A DNA stretch of 64,000 nucleotides from Gammaproteobacteria bacterium (GCA_018815245.1 JAHIXK010000005.1:1-64000); one strand, 5' to 3'; shown: positions 22,607 to 31,290, counted from the first letter of the stretch. A program made the numbers and translations. Notes: generated by a model not told the origin, from the sequence alone.

Positions 22607-22942
22607 GTGCCACATTGCATAGTCGAACATTCGGCATCATTGAATGGCGATTTGATCTTGCCGCAGGTATTTTCAGGTGCCATGAAATCACAGCTGTTTG
22701 AAGCAGATGGCAGTGATATAAAAACAAGAGCTGTTGCGTATCAAAGTTATTTTACTGGTCAGGTAAAGTCTGATTTTGTGCATGTGGTTTTAAAAATGTT
22801 GTCAGGAAGAACCCCTGAGCAGAAGAAAGGGCTGTCAAATTTAGTGTTGGCGAATCTCCAAAAACTTGAATTCCAAGGTTGCTCGTTGACTGTCGAAGTT
22901 GTTGACATTGATCGCGCCAGTTATTCAAAGTTGATTGCTTAA
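22607..22942 (+). CDS. 5-carboxymethyl-2-hydroxymuconate isomerase family protein
   Basis: This 111-residue protein begins with a GTG codon and reads M-P-H-C-I-V-E-H-S, the invariant start of the CHMI family, whose N-terminal proline is the catalytic base in this tautomerase-like fold. Later come D-I-K-T-R-A-V-A-Y-Q-S-Y, F-V-H-V-V-L-K-M-L-S-G-R-T-P-E-Q-K and L-T-V-E-V-V-D-I-D-R-A-S-Y-x-K. In homoprotocatechuate breakdown the enzyme isomerises 5-carboxymethyl-2-hydroxymuconate. No other genes of that pathway are near, so the substrate here is uncertain. Confidence 0.85.
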   Translation: MPHCIVEHSASLNGDLILPQVFSGAMKSQLFEADGSDIKTRAVAYQSYFTGQVKSDFVHVVLKMLSGRTPEQKKGLSNLVLANLQKLEFQGCSLTVEVVDIDRASYSKLIA

Positions 22943-23017
22943 ACAGAGCAAGTTGCTTTGCGATTGTGGCCTTCGCTGGCAAACTACTGTTCAGGGTCAG
23001 GTCACCGCACAACCAAA

Positions 23018-23518
23018 ATGACTGTACTCCCCGACCTTCTTCAGCCTGATCTGGAAATTGTTTTTTGCGGAACAGCCCCAGGCACTGTTTCCGCTCGCCG
23101 TGGCGCCTACTACGCTGGCCCCGGCAATGCCTTTTGGCCCACCTTGTTCGAGGTTGGGCTTACCCCCATGCGCATTGTTCCCGACGAATATCCAACCATC
23201 ACGCAGTTCGGTTTGGGCCTGACTGATTTGGCCAAGCATGTATACGGTGCAGACAGTGTGCTGACCGCAACAGATTTTGGCCGTGATGAACTTCGCGCAA
23301 AAATTCTGCACTATCGCCCCCGAATACTGGCGTTTACCAGCAAGCGTGCTGGCCAGGAATTCCTTGGCAGCTCAGTTTCGTATGGTTTGCAGGAAGAGAA
23401 GATTGGCAGCACAATGCTTTTTGTTTTAACCTCGCCATCGGGGTTGGCAAGGCGGCATTGGAACGTGCAACCATGGCGCGATTTGGCCATGTTGCAATGC
23501 TCTACAAAGGGGGGCTGA
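23018..23518 (+). CDS. mug: Mismatch-specific uracil/thymine DNA glycosylase (Mug/TDG family)
   Basis: This 166-residue protein removes uracil or thymine from G:U or G:T mispairs by base excision. It carries the family motif I-V-F-C-G-T-A-P-G-x-x-S-A (residues about 14-26), A-Y-Y-A-G-P-G-N-A-F-W-P, the G-L-G-L-T-D-L-A-K block and the C-terminal L-T-S-P-S-G-L-A-R motif that contacts DNA. ATG 23018 gives the usual length; an upstream ATG at 22958 would add 20 unrelated residues. Confidence 0.85.
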   Translation: MTVLPDLLQPDLEIVFCGTAPGTVSARRGAYYAGPGNAFWPTLFEVGLTPMRIVPDEYPTITQFGLGLTDLAKHVYGADSVLTATDFGRDELRAKILHYRPRILAFTSKRAGQEFLGSSVSYGLQEEKIGSTMLFVLTSPSGLARRHWNVQPWRDLAMLQCSTKGG

Positions 23519-23523
23519 TCATC

Positions 23524-23946
23524 ATGAAACCACGCATTTCAGTCATCACGCTTGGTGTTGAAAACCTTGAGCGTGCCGTGCATTTTTACCGCGATGGATT
23601 GGGCTTTGAAACCGACGGCATTGTTGGTCAGGAATTCGAGCACGGTGCCGTGGCATTTTTCGATTTGCACCATGGCCTGAAGTTGGCGCTTTGGCCGCGC
23701 AACAGCATTGCGCATGACACCGGGCTTCAACAAAATGCACCCTGCATTACAGGCTTTACACTGGGGCACAACGTGGCTTCAAAACAAGAAGTGGATTTCG
23801 TGATGCAACAGGCTGAGTTGGCTGGGGCCGTTGTGGTGAAGCCTGCACAAGACACGTTTTGGGGCGGCTATGCAGGTTACTTCCAGGACCCAGACGAACA
23901 TGTTTGGGAAGTGGTGTGGAACCCGCAGTGGTTGCCGGTGGAGTAG
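23524..23946 (+). CDS. VOC family protein (glyoxalase/dioxygenase fold)
   Basis: This 140-residue protein contains paired beta-alpha-beta modules: ISVITLGVENLERAVHFYRD near the start and D-F-V-M-Q-Q-A-E-L-A-G later, with metal-site-like H and E positions (D-P-D-E-H-V-W-E-V-V-W-N-P at the C-terminus). The specific reaction cannot be read from the sequence. It starts five bases after mug and is probably co-transcribed. ATG 23524 is chosen because the fold begins with M-K-P-R-I-S-V-I. Confidence 0.82.
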   Translation: MKPRISVITLGVENLERAVHFYRDGLGFETDGIVGQEFEHGAVAFFDLHHGLKLALWPRNSIAHDTGLQQNAPCITGFTLGHNVASKQEVDFVMQQAELAGAVVVKPAQDTFWGGYAGYFQDPDEHVWEVVWNPQWLPVE

Positions 23947-23952
23947 TGCTTT

Positions 23953-24744
23953 TTAGTTGCTTGGCGCTTGATCGGGTTCCGGAAACAAGAACTTCTTCCC
24001 TGTTTTTCTTTCAAGTTTCCAGATGATGTAGAACCACAGGTAGAAGCCTTGAACCAGCCGCGCGGCCGCATAGGCACTCAGCACCAATCCAAGGCTTCCT
24101 ATGAACCAGTATTTAAAAAGGTCGATAGGTAGGTAGGATTTAAAATCTGTCGATATAAACTCGTAAAAACTACCGATTGCAATAAATGTGTAAATCCAGT
24201 TCGTTGTGATTTGCTGAGAAAGGTTTAATGTAACATTCCCATTAAATTCGTTGATTGGTCTTTTAAGTTCAAAAATATTCTCTTTTTCAATATAGTTTTT
24301 TTCAATAAGCCTCTTGTTTTTTACTCTTTTAATAGCTGCTAGGTAAATTTGAATTAGCCAAGCAGAAAAACCAATTATTGTAATGACTGTTAGAAAAAAA
24401 CCGTCTTTCTTTGCAAGAAAATAAATAACTGAGCAAATTAAGCATGTTGCCAATACCATCGATGTCATAAGTCCAACTAATAGATAGAAATGTCTAATTC
24501 TAATAATCTGTTTTGGTACTAGATAGCTAAGAATTATAGAGCCAGTGACAATCGTTCCACTTATCCACAACGTAAGTTTTAAGTGTTCGATACTGATAAT
24601 TTTGTCAGAAAAACTGAGGCCCAGTATTATCAATGACATAAAGCCAGAAATTATGCCGATTGTTGGTATTCCAAAGCGTAATACCCAAGGTATATCGTGA
24701 TACATAGGAAAAGGTGGTGTTTTACTCAAGGCGCAACTCCCCAT
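23953..24744 (-). CDS. Polytopic membrane protein, candidate immunity protein of the PAAR module
   Basis: This 263-residue protein has about six hydrophobic segments: near 22-46, 56-76, 86-110, 118-136, 186-204 and 215-240. A charged loop (KRVKNKRLIEKNYIEKENIF) follows the fourth segment. It overlaps the end of the effector-like gene upstream by 19 bases; a second ATG (24705, MYHDIPWVLR) would remove the overlap. The gene is clearly AT-rich against its neighbours, a common sign of effector/immunity exchange. Position directly after a PAAR protein and a hydrophobic effector candidate suggests inner-membrane immunity. No family is recognised. Confidence 0.7.
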   Translation of the reverse strand: MGSCALSKTPPFPMYHDIPWVLRFGIPTIGIISGFMSLIILGLSFSDKIISIEHLKLTLWISGTIVTGSIILSYLVPKQIIRIRHFYLLVGLMTSMVLATCLICSVIYFLAKKDGFFLTVITIIGFSAWLIQIYLAAIKRVKNKRLIEKNYIEKENIFELKRPINEFNGNVTLNLSQQITTNWIYTFIAIGSFYEFISTDFKSYLPIDLFKYWFIGSLGLVLSAYAAARLVQGFYLWFYIIWKLERKTGKKFLFPEPDQAPSN

Positions 24745-26066
24745 CCAAAATCGCTTTGTGTTAAGGCACTATATCCGTCATAGTCACTAGGGTGTTTTTT
24801 TGTCAGGTAAGTTGCAGCGTTGCTGATTGCAGATTTAATAGCGCTGCTGGATTCTAGTTCTTTATCTAGCCAATCGATTCCATAAGTGACCATGGCGGTT
24901 ATAATAATTGTGCCGACGACAATTACTGAGATCGGGATTGCAGCTGTCGCGACCAAGCCAAAGACTAACGTAAATCCAGCCATCGCCACAGCAGTAAGTG
25001 CAGCAACTATCCCGGCCTTTACCAAGTTCACACCTACCCTGCTCATCAAATCCAGCACGCTTGACTTCGGTTTTCCCGTTGCCGGGTCTATTTGATCGTA
25101 GTCGCCAATCCATTCGGCCACATCCGTGAAAATGCTGAATACGATTCCGACCGCACCCAGTTTTTTGAAAGTGCTTTTAGTCGCGTTCCATGCTGCGTGT
25201 CGAATACCATTTGCAGTTCCAGCACCATTCGTGATCGTGAGAACAACAGGGTTGTCGGCCAGATAGCGCGTGCCTTTCAACAGTTCGCGGATCTTGTGGT
25301 TGCCGGTGAAAATAACGTCATACACGGCTTCACCACTTTTTCGAATTCGCTTCTTCAAGTAGAACCTTTGGCCGTTCAGTTCACGAATCCATTTTTGATT
25401 TTCCAAACCATAGACACCTGCGCCCACCAATTGCCCCAACAACCAGTTTCGCGTCACAACGCCGTTGGTATCAATTGCGGTTTCATTTCCACCCGAGGCG
25501 AAAAAGTCCAGAATTTCCTTGGGTGTTTGCATACCCTGGTTTTTTACTTCCATCACATGCATGGTTTGCATGTCCTCAAGCAGTTCCTGGCTTACTGATC
25601 GCGGGCTACTACTGGTTGCGGTATTCATGCCACCGGCCATTTGTATCGACACAATCAGGGGTGCGGGTTTTCCTTCCGGGTTTTGCGCAGTGCAGGTAAA
25701 CGGGTCAATCTTGTTGGGTTCGTATTGCGCAATCAGTTGACCGCCTTTTTTCAACAGCAGCTTGCCTGCAAAAGTACGGGCCACCCACAGGTGAAGCCTT
25801 TCGCCGTCTTGAAACTGAATCGGGGTGTGCGGCATGACCAAGTGGCCATCGCGTTCGCTGTAAAAATGGCTTTTCTCTGATTCAACCGTGTAGCTGGCAC
25901 CACTGCCCAGTTTGATGTCAAACACCACATCGCGGTGTTTGCGCAGCACCACCCGCAACTTGGGTTTGGTGCGCACGCAACGAATTGGTTCGCCTGGCAG
26001 GTCGATGCAGGTGACCTGTGTGTCCTTGTCCACTTCCAGCACGGACGGCTTCTTCAAATTCCCCAT
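24726..26066 (-). CDS. Candidate type VI secretion effector with hydrophobic C-terminal region
   Basis: This protein has 446 residues. The N-terminal half is beta-rich (about 15-150, HRDVVFDIKLGSGASYTVES and similar). It is followed by QELLEDMQTMHVMEV and a central domain around 200-290. A strongly hydrophobic, Ala/Val/Ile/Gly-rich stretch sits near 350-410 (VAALTAVAMAGFTLVFGLVA, then ISVIVVGTIIITAMVTYGID) and a polar tail closes it. Tandem hydrophobic segments near the C-terminus are typical of pore-forming or membrane-disrupting effectors. The gene lies five bases after a PAAR gene and before a membrane protein gene, the usual effector-immunity order. Its activity is inferred, not shown. 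Confidence 0.7.
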   Translation of the reverse strand: MGNLKKPSVLEVDKDTQVTCIDLPGEPIRCVRTKPKLRVVLRKHRDVVFDIKLGSGASYTVESEKSHFYSERDGHLVMPHTPIQFQDGERLHLWVARTFAGKLLLKKGGQLIAQYEPNKIDPFTCTAQNPEGKPAPLIVSIQMAGGMNTATSSSPRSVSQELLEDMQTMHVMEVKNQGMQTPKEILDFFASGGNETAIDTNGVVTRNWLLGQLVGAGVYGLENQKWIRELNGQRFYLKKRIRKSGEAVYDVIFTGNHKIRELLKGTRYLADNPVVLTITNGAGTANGIRHAAWNATKSTFKKLGAVGIVFSIFTDVAEWIGDYDQIDPATGKPKSSVLDLMSRVGVNLVKAGIVAALTAVAMAGFTLVFGLVATAAIPISVIVVGTIIITAMVTYGIDWLDKELESSSAIKSAISNAATYLTKKHPSDYDGYSALTQSDFGWGVAP

Positions 26067-26071
26067 GCCAC

Positions 26072-26602
26072 TTATTCCTTCGATGTTCTGTCGGTTTGCT
26101 CGCCACGCGCAAAACCTTGCGGGGCTTTGTCAAACTTTGCTTTGCCTTCGCCGTCCAGCGTTTGTTCAAGCGTTTCCTGGTTGAATTTGAATTTCACGGC
26201 CTCGCCCGCTTTGGGTGGTTCGCCATCGGCATCCACAAATTCCACTTCCCAAGGGGTGGGTGGCTTTGAGTTCAATGTGGGGTCGGTGATGGCGTTGTAA
26301 TCGGCAGGTGGGGCGGGCGGCGCTGGTGTTGCAGATGCAATCAAGGTGGCGCCGCAGGCTGTTTTGTGGCCGTGCAGGGCCACTTGCATGTAGTTGTCGG
26401 TCATGAAGGGGTGCCCTTCGACGATCGGGAAGACGTGGGGCTTGCAAATGGGGCAGGTGGTCATGTCGCCTACCCGTGCAATTGGAATGTTGCCCGGCCC
26501 AAAAAACGTGGTGGGGCTGCCTGAAATCACTTTGCCGCCGTGGCTGGTGGTGTCGCCCACCACAACCTGCGCCCTGCCATCAATCAGCATTCTTGCTGCC
26601 AT
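26072..26602 (-). CDS. PAAR-domain protein (type VI secretion spike tip)
   Basis: This protein has 176 residues. The PAAR domain covers about 1-95, with repeated G-G-x-V-I-S-G-S-x-T-x-F, P-I-A-R-V-G-D-M-T-T-C-P-I-C and a G-H-K-T-A-C-G-A closing motif whose Cys and His residues bind zinc at the tip. A Pro-rich linker and a second small domain (about 115-170, VEFVDADGEPPKAGEAVKFK) follow. PAAR proteins sharpen the VgrG spike and carry effectors. ATG 26602 is chosen because GGGGAA precedes it closely. No vgrG or other secretion genes are in the window, so this is an orphan module. Confidence 0.88.
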   Translation of the reverse strand: MAARMLIDGRAQVVVGDTTSHGGKVISGSPTTFFGPGNIPIARVGDMTTCPICKPHVFPIVEGHPFMTDNYMQVALHGHKTACGATLIASATPAPPAPPADYNAITDPTLNSKPPTPWEVEFVDADGEPPKAGEAVKFKFNQETLEQTLDGEGKAKFDKAPQGFARGEQTDRTSKE

Positions 26603-26680
26603 CGTATTCCCCGTTGTTTGCATCTTAGCCTGACAGTATTTCGCAGGCCTTGTAATTCAACAAATCGAGGGATGTCTGGC

Positions 26681-26699
26681 CCATCACCCTAGGTGATGG
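26681..26699 (+). promoter_or_regulatory. Perfect 8-bp inverted repeat between divergent operons
   Basis: CCATCACC-CTA-GGTGATGG lies between the PAAR gene (minus strand) and the GntR gene (plus strand). It has no T-run on either side, so it is more likely a protein-binding site than a terminator. Which regulator binds is unknown. Confidence 0.4.
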
Positions 26700-26797
26700 A
26701 ACGGGATCGCCAAACCTGCAGAGTGCGCGGTTCTTGCCAAAGAAAGTGCAGTGGTACACGATTGCACTATTTACCACCCATTTTGAACAGCAGGCCA

Positions 26798-27484
26798 ATG
26801 AAGGTTATCAACGACACCACACCCAGCGAACGCAAAACAGCGGCGGCCGATGCCTATGAGCTAATCCGCGAGCGAATTCTTGAAGGCGCGTACCAGCCGC
26901 ATGAATACATTCGCGAGTCGGCGGTGGCTGCAGAACTGAAGATAAGCCGCACCCCGGTGCGGGAGGCTTTGCGGGAATTAATTTCGGAAGGCTGGCTGGA
27001 GGCAATTCCACACGCGGGTGCCCGGGTGGTTGAATGGACGCACCGCGATGCTTGCGAGGTGTTTGAAATTCGCCTGGTGCTGGAACCCCTGGCGGTGGCA
27101 GCCGCCTGCCAGCACATTGATGGGGTGCAACTTCAGCACCTGAAGCAGCTTGCACTGCAGATGGAAAAACTGGTGCGTGACATGCCGCAGGATGTGGACG
27201 TTCGCAATGAAGTGTCCAAGCTGAATCACGAATTTCACCGCATTCTGATTGAATCGAGCGGCAATCAGCGGCTAAGCCAGCTGTTGTCCAATATCGTTCC
27301 GAATTCAGTCATACGCCGCAACATGGGGCAGTACAAGCGCGAACATTTGCAGCGCAGCATGCAACACCATGCAGAGATTCTGCAAGCACTGGAGGCCCGA
27401 AATGCGGCCTGGGCCGAGTGCATGATGCGCACCCATTTGCTGGCTGCGCGTGAACTGCATACACAGTTTTCTGACGGGGTGTAA
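26798..27484 (+). CDS. GntR-family transcriptional regulator (FadR/FCD subfamily)
   Basis: This 228-residue protein has a winged helix-turn-helix at about 15-80 (AYELIRERILEGAYQPHEYI, ESAVAAELKISRTPVREALR) and a helical FCD ligand-binding domain at 90-220. The FCD domain has E-I-R-L-V-L-E-P-L-A, N-H-E-F-H-R-I-L and H-H-A-E-I-L-Q-A-L blocks that supply metal/acid-binding Asp and His residues. FCD regulators sense carboxylic acids. It sits just upstream of and co-directional with a CoA-transferase / TRAP / lyase / LeuCD operon and probably controls it through repeats in the intergenic region. Confidence 0.9.
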   Translation: MKVINDTTPSERKTAAADAYELIRERILEGAYQPHEYIRESAVAAELKISRTPVREALRELISEGWLEAIPHAGARVVEWTHRDACEVFEIRLVLEPLAVAAACQHIDGVQLQHLKQLALQMEKLVRDMPQDVDVRNEVSKLNHEFHRILIESSGNQRLSQLLSNIVPNSVIRRNMGQYKREHLQRSMQHHAEILQALEARNAAWAECMMRTHLLAARELHTQFSDGV

Positions 27485-27493
27485 TTTGACAGG

Positions 27494-27564
27494 ATTGTAT
27501 GCAACTTGCTTAAAAAATGCTTGAAAAATGAGGTTTAAGGGTTTCCTTTTTAAAAATTGTATGC
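27494..27564 (+). promoter_or_regulatory. Paired ATTGTATGC repeats, candidate GntR operators
   Basis: ATTGTATGC occurs at 27494-27502 and again at 27556-27564, 62 bases apart, each followed by a TTGC a few bases on. TTGTATGC-type half sites resemble the TTGTATACAA operators of FCD-type GntR proteins. They lie between the regulator and the CoA-transferase gene, and a 62-bp spacing (about six helical turns) would allow looping. Confidence 0.45.
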
Positions 27565-27664
27565 GATATTGCAAAAAATCGTTCAATAAATAAAAAGGCT
27601 GCCCGCCCTTGGAAACGTCTTGGGGCACGCAGGAGACACGCTGTGCAGCCGATATATCGAGACC

Positions 27665-28879
27665 ATGGAAACTACAAACACGGCGTCCGGGCTGCCGCTT
27701 TCGGACATCAAAGTCATTGAGCTGGGCCAGTTGATTGCAGGCCCTTACTGTGGGCAGGTGCTGGCTGATTTTGGTGCCGATGTTCTGAAAATTGAACCCC
27801 CTGGCAAGGGCGATGCCATGCGCCAATGGGGGCAAAGCGACCCCAGCGGCAAACCCATTTGGTGGAATGTGATTGCCCGCAACAAGCGGTCAATGACGCT
27901 CGACCTTCGCAAGGAAGCGGGCCAGAATGTGTTGCGCAAGCTGATCAGGCATGTGGATGTGTTGATCGAAAACTTCCGCCCCGGCACGCTCGAAAAATGG
28001 GGTCTTGGTTACGAGGCTCTTTCTGAAATCAATCCAAAACTGATCATGGTGCGCGTCACCGGGTTTGGGCAAGACGGCCCTTATTCCCAGCGCGCCGGGT
28101 ACGCTTCAGTGTGTGAAGCCATGGGCGGTTTGCGTTACGTGTCGGGCTACCCTGACCGGCCGCCCGTGCGCGTGGGCATTTCGCTGGGCGATACCCTGGC
28201 TGGTTTGCATGCGGCCTTGGGGGCCATGATGGCATTGCATGACCGTTCACGAACTGGACACGGTCAGGTTGTGGACAGCAGCATTTTTGAATCGGTTTTT
28301 GGCATGATGGAAAGTATCATTCCCGATTACGTGCTGGCTGGCAAAGTGCGCGAACGAAGCGGAAGCTTCCTGCCCGGCATTGCCCCTTCGAATGCGTACC
28401 CTGCAAGCGATGGCCGCGATGTGGTGATCGGTGCCAATCAGGACACTGTGTTTTCCCGCCTGTGCGAAGTGATGGGGCAGCCTGGGTTGGCGCAAGATCC
28501 GCGCTTTGTTTCGCACCGCGCACGCGGCGACAATCAGGCCGAGCTAGATGCAATTGTCGCCAATTGGACCCGGACCTTGCCCGCCAAACAAATTGTGGAT
28601 TTGCTCGCGGCAGCGGGTGTTCCCTGCAGTTTGATCTACAGCGCACCAGAAATGCTGGACGATGAACACTTCCGCGCTCGCCAGTCCATCGTGAATGTCG
28701 AAGACTCACAGGGGCAAGTCATTCCCATGCAAAACGTATTTCCGCGTTTGTCCAGATCGCCGGGCAAGGTTCGCAGTGCGGGGCCGGCCCTTGGGGCAAA
28801 TACTGATCATGCGCTACAGCAATGGCTCGGCATGAGTTCCTCTGAAATTGAAACCCTGCGCACAGCAGGCGTTATTTGA
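27665..28879 (+). CDS. CaiB/BaiF family (type III) CoA-transferase
   Basis: This 404-residue enzyme moves CoA between carboxylic acids. Seen are the N-terminal V-I-E-L-G-Q-L-I-A-G-P-Y-C, the G-A-D-V-L-K-I-E-P-P-G-K-G-D nucleotide-contact block, L-I-E-N-F-R-P-G-T-L-E-x-W-G-L-G, and Asp176 in G-I-S-L-G-D-T-L-A-G, the position that forms the covalent acyl anhydride. Context (TRAP carrier, HMG-CoA-lyase-like enzyme, LeuCD) suggests activation of a C5/C6 hydroxy-dicarboxylate such as citramalate, or of itaconate or mesaconate. The start is METTNT at 27665; an upstream in-frame start at 27620 is less likely. Confidence 0.88.
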   Translation: METTNTASGLPLSDIKVIELGQLIAGPYCGQVLADFGADVLKIEPPGKGDAMRQWGQSDPSGKPIWWNVIARNKRSMTLDLRKEAGQNVLRKLIRHVDVLIENFRPGTLEKWGLGYEALSEINPKLIMVRVTGFGQDGPYSQRAGYASVCEAMGGLRYVSGYPDRPPVRVGISLGDTLAGLHAALGAMMALHDRSRTGHGQVVDSSIFESVFGMMESIIPDYVLAGKVRERSGSFLPGIAPSNAYPASDGRDVVIGANQDTVFSRLCEVMGQPGLAQDPRFVSHRARGDNQAELDAIVANWTRTLPAKQIVDLLAAAGVPCSLIYSAPEMLDDEHFRARQSIVNVEDSQGQVIPMQNVFPRLSRSPGKVRSAGPALGANTDHALQQWLGMSSSEIETLRTAGVI

Positions 28880-28892
28880 ACGGCGCATCAAG

Positions 28893-30185
28893 ATGTTTGA
28901 ACCCTTTGTAGTGTTGGTTGTTTTGCTGGTGATGATCGGAATTGGCTTTCCGATTTTTCTTGCCCTGGGTTTGTCGGGCCTGCTTGGCTTTTATATGGCC
29001 AAAGGGTCGTTGGCATTTTTCTTCGCACCGTCTTCCTTGTTCGGGCAACTCAATAGTTTTGAATTGATTGCACTACCACTGTTTGTGTTGATGGGCAATT
29101 TGCTGTCGGCCACACCAGTGGGCAGCAGCCTGTTTGTTGCCGCCACGCGTTGGTTGAACTGGTTGCGCGGAAGTTTGGCAATTTCCTCTGTGGGTGCATC
29201 GGCCATGTTTGGTGCGGTGTCGGGGGTAAGCATTGCCGGTGTTGCGGCCATTGGTTCCATCGCTGTGCCGCAAATGCTGGAACGTGGGTACAGCCGCCGC
29301 CTTGCTGCGGGTTCGGTGGTTACTGCGGGCGCGTTGGCCATGTTGATACCACCCAGTGTGCCCTTCATTATTTATGGCGCGGTGTCCGGTGTGTCGGTGG
29401 GTGATCTTTTTATCGGTGGCATTATTCCCGGCATTGTGCTCGCCCTGGCACTGTCGCTTTACATTTACCTGCGCGTGTTGGTCAACCCGCACGAAGCACC
29501 ACCGGATCACACCAGATACACCTGGGCAGAACGTTTCGAGAGCCTGGGGAATATTTGGCATTCCGCGCTTCTTGTGTTGATTGTGCTGGGTTCCATCTAT
29601 TCAGGCATGGCCACCCCCAGTGAAGCCGCCGGCATTGGTGCAATGGGTGCCTTGTTCATCGCGGGGGCAATTTTCCGCATGCTGACCTGGCGCAAATTCA
29701 TCGACATACTTGCTTCGTCAGCGCGTGTCAGCGGTGCAATTCTTCTGATTATGGGTGCCGCAAAAATTTTCGGTGACTACCTGAATTTGGTGCGTGTACC
29801 GCAAGCCCTTACTGATTTGCTGGTGGGTTCACAAATGCCGGGCTGGGCCATCTTGCTGGGCATCATGTTGTTGCTGGTGTTGCTGGGCATGTTGGTGGAT
29901 GCGGTGTCGCTGATCGTGGTGACCACACCAATTTTGTTGCCCGTCATTGTTGCGCTGGGCTACGACCCGCTGTGGTTCGGCATTGTTATGGTTTTGAATT
30001 TGGAAATTGCGGTGGTCACTCCACCGGTGGGGTTGAATTTGTATGCCCTTCGGGGGGTATGCCCGGATTTGCGGATCGAGGAAATCATCCGCAGTGCCAT
30101 CCCGTTCGTGATGGTGCAATTTTTGGTGTTGATGGTGTTTGTATTGTTCCCGCAGCTCAGTTTGTGGCTACCCGGTTTGATATGA
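28893..30185 (+). CDS. TRAP transporter large permease (DctM family)
   Basis: This 430-residue membrane protein has about 12 transmembrane segments. It carries the DctM repeats F-P-I-F-L-A-L-G-L-S-G, L-P-L-F-V-L-M-G-N-L-L, the G-A-V-S-G-V-S-I-A-G-V-A-A-I-G-S-I-A-V-P-x-M region, L-I-P-P-S-V-P-F-I-I-Y-G and the C-terminal P-P-V-G-L-N-L-Y. It moves a dicarboxylate with sodium, together with the small permease and binding protein encoded downstream. It starts 13 bases after the CoA-transferase. The order M-P-Q is less common than P-Q-M. Confidence 0.92.
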   Translation: MFEPFVVLVVLLVMIGIGFPIFLALGLSGLLGFYMAKGSLAFFFAPSSLFGQLNSFELIALPLFVLMGNLLSATPVGSSLFVAATRWLNWLRGSLAISSVGASAMFGAVSGVSIAGVAAIGSIAVPQMLERGYSRRLAAGSVVTAGALAMLIPPSVPFIIYGAVSGVSVGDLFIGGIIPGIVLALALSLYIYLRVLVNPHEAPPDHTRYTWAERFESLGNIWHSALLVLIVLGSIYSGMATPSEAAGIGAMGALFIAGAIFRMLTWRKFIDILASSARVSGAILLIMGAAKIFGDYLNLVRVPQALTDLLVGSQMPGWAILLGIMLLLVLLGMLVDAVSLIVVTTPILLPVIVALGYDPLWFGIVMVLNLEIAVVTPPVGLNLYALRGVCPDLRIEEIIRSAIPFVMVQFLVLMVFVLFPQLSLWLPGLI

Positions 30186-30228
30186 CACCCTGCACCTGAC
30201 AATAACCACAAGGAAGGAGAGAGACATC

Positions 30229-31272
30229 ATGGATACAAAGCGCAGAGAAACGCTGAAATTTGGAGTTGGCGCCGCTGCCCTCGCGGTGACCGGTGCAGGC
30301 AGTTTGTTGCCCCAGCGGGCAATGGCGGCCACCAAGTTGACAGGGGTGTATTACATTCCGCCCTCGTATGGCGACCTTAGTTATGGCCCGGATGGTTTTG
30401 TCAGCCTGGTGAAGAAAAACAGTGGCGGCAAGGTGGAGATTGATTACTACCCGGCAAGCCAGTTGGTGAAAGCCGATGAACAACTGCCCGCTTTGCGTTC
30501 ACGGTCCGTTGATTTGATGTTTCACACCGTGTCGTACATTACGCGGTCTGTGCCAGTGTTGGGCATCACGGGTTTGCCCGGCATTGTGGGCGAGTTGTAT
30601 GCACACCCCGAGCGGCTGGCCAAGGGCAGCCCGCTGTTCGAATTGATCAACACCCAGTTGGCCAAGGAAAACCTGTACATGTTGAGTGCGGGTGGCGGCT
30701 TGTTTGAACCGGAATTCATCTGGAGCACCAAAGCCAATCCTGTCCGTTCGCTTGCCGAGTTGCAAGGCAAGAAAGTGCGGGTGGTGGGTTTCGAAGCGAC
30801 GCAGGCCTTGGCCACTTTCAGGTCTTCCGCCGTGCGTGTACCGTCGTCTGAAACTTATCTGGCTTTGCAGCGTGGCACTGTAGATGCCGGGGTGTTCAAC
30901 ATTTCCACTGTGGTGGGCCGAAGCCTGCAAGAACAACTGGCCTACTGTCTGAAAATTCCGACCACCGGTTATGCAATTTGCCCGTTCATGTTGCGCGACC
31001 GTTGGGACAAGCTGGACCCCGATGCCAAGGCTGCACTTGAAAGCGCAAGCGCATGGTACGAGGCCAATTTCGCCAAAAATGCCAACCAGAACGTATATCC
31101 CAAGCAGCATTGGCCCAAGGTAAAACAGGCGGGCGTTCAAGTGATCGAGCCCAGCGCGGACGATCTGAAAAAGTTTGACGCTGCAGCTCTGGCGGTGTGG
31201 GACGAGTGGAAAAAACAGGTGGGTGAAGAACTGGGTAACCGTGCCATTGCCTTGGCCCTGGGCAAGGCTTAA
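30229..31272 (+). CDS. TRAP transporter substrate-binding protein (DctP family)
   Basis: This 347-residue periplasmic protein has a twin-arginine-like signal (TKRRETLKFGVGAAALAV, cleavage after A-M-A-A near residue 35). The DctP body includes L-V-K-K-N-S-G-G-K-V-E-I-D-Y-Y-P-A-S-Q-L, A-E-L-Q-G-K-K-V-R-V-V-G-F-E-A and P-S-S-E-T-Y-L-A-L-Q-R-G-T-V-D-A-G-V, where an Arg (in V-R-V) normally binds the substrate carboxylate. A strong AAGGAGAG ribosome binding site precedes it. It delivers ligand to the DctQM pair. Confidence 0.92.
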   Translation: MDTKRRETLKFGVGAAALAVTGAGSLLPQRAMAATKLTGVYYIPPSYGDLSYGPDGFVSLVKKNSGGKVEIDYYPASQLVKADEQLPALRSRSVDLMFHTVSYITRSVPVLGITGLPGIVGELYAHPERLAKGSPLFELINTQLAKENLYMLSAGGGLFEPEFIWSTKANPVRSLAELQGKKVRVVGFEATQALATFRSSAVRVPSSETYLALQRGTVDAGVFNISTVVGRSLQEQLAYCLKIPTTGYAICPFMLRDRWDKLDPDAKAALESASAWYEANFAKNANQNVYPKQHWPKVKQAGVQVIEPSADDLKKFDAAALAVWDEWKKQVGEELGNRAIALALGKA

Positions 31273-31290
31273 AGGGAAACAGGAGATTCA

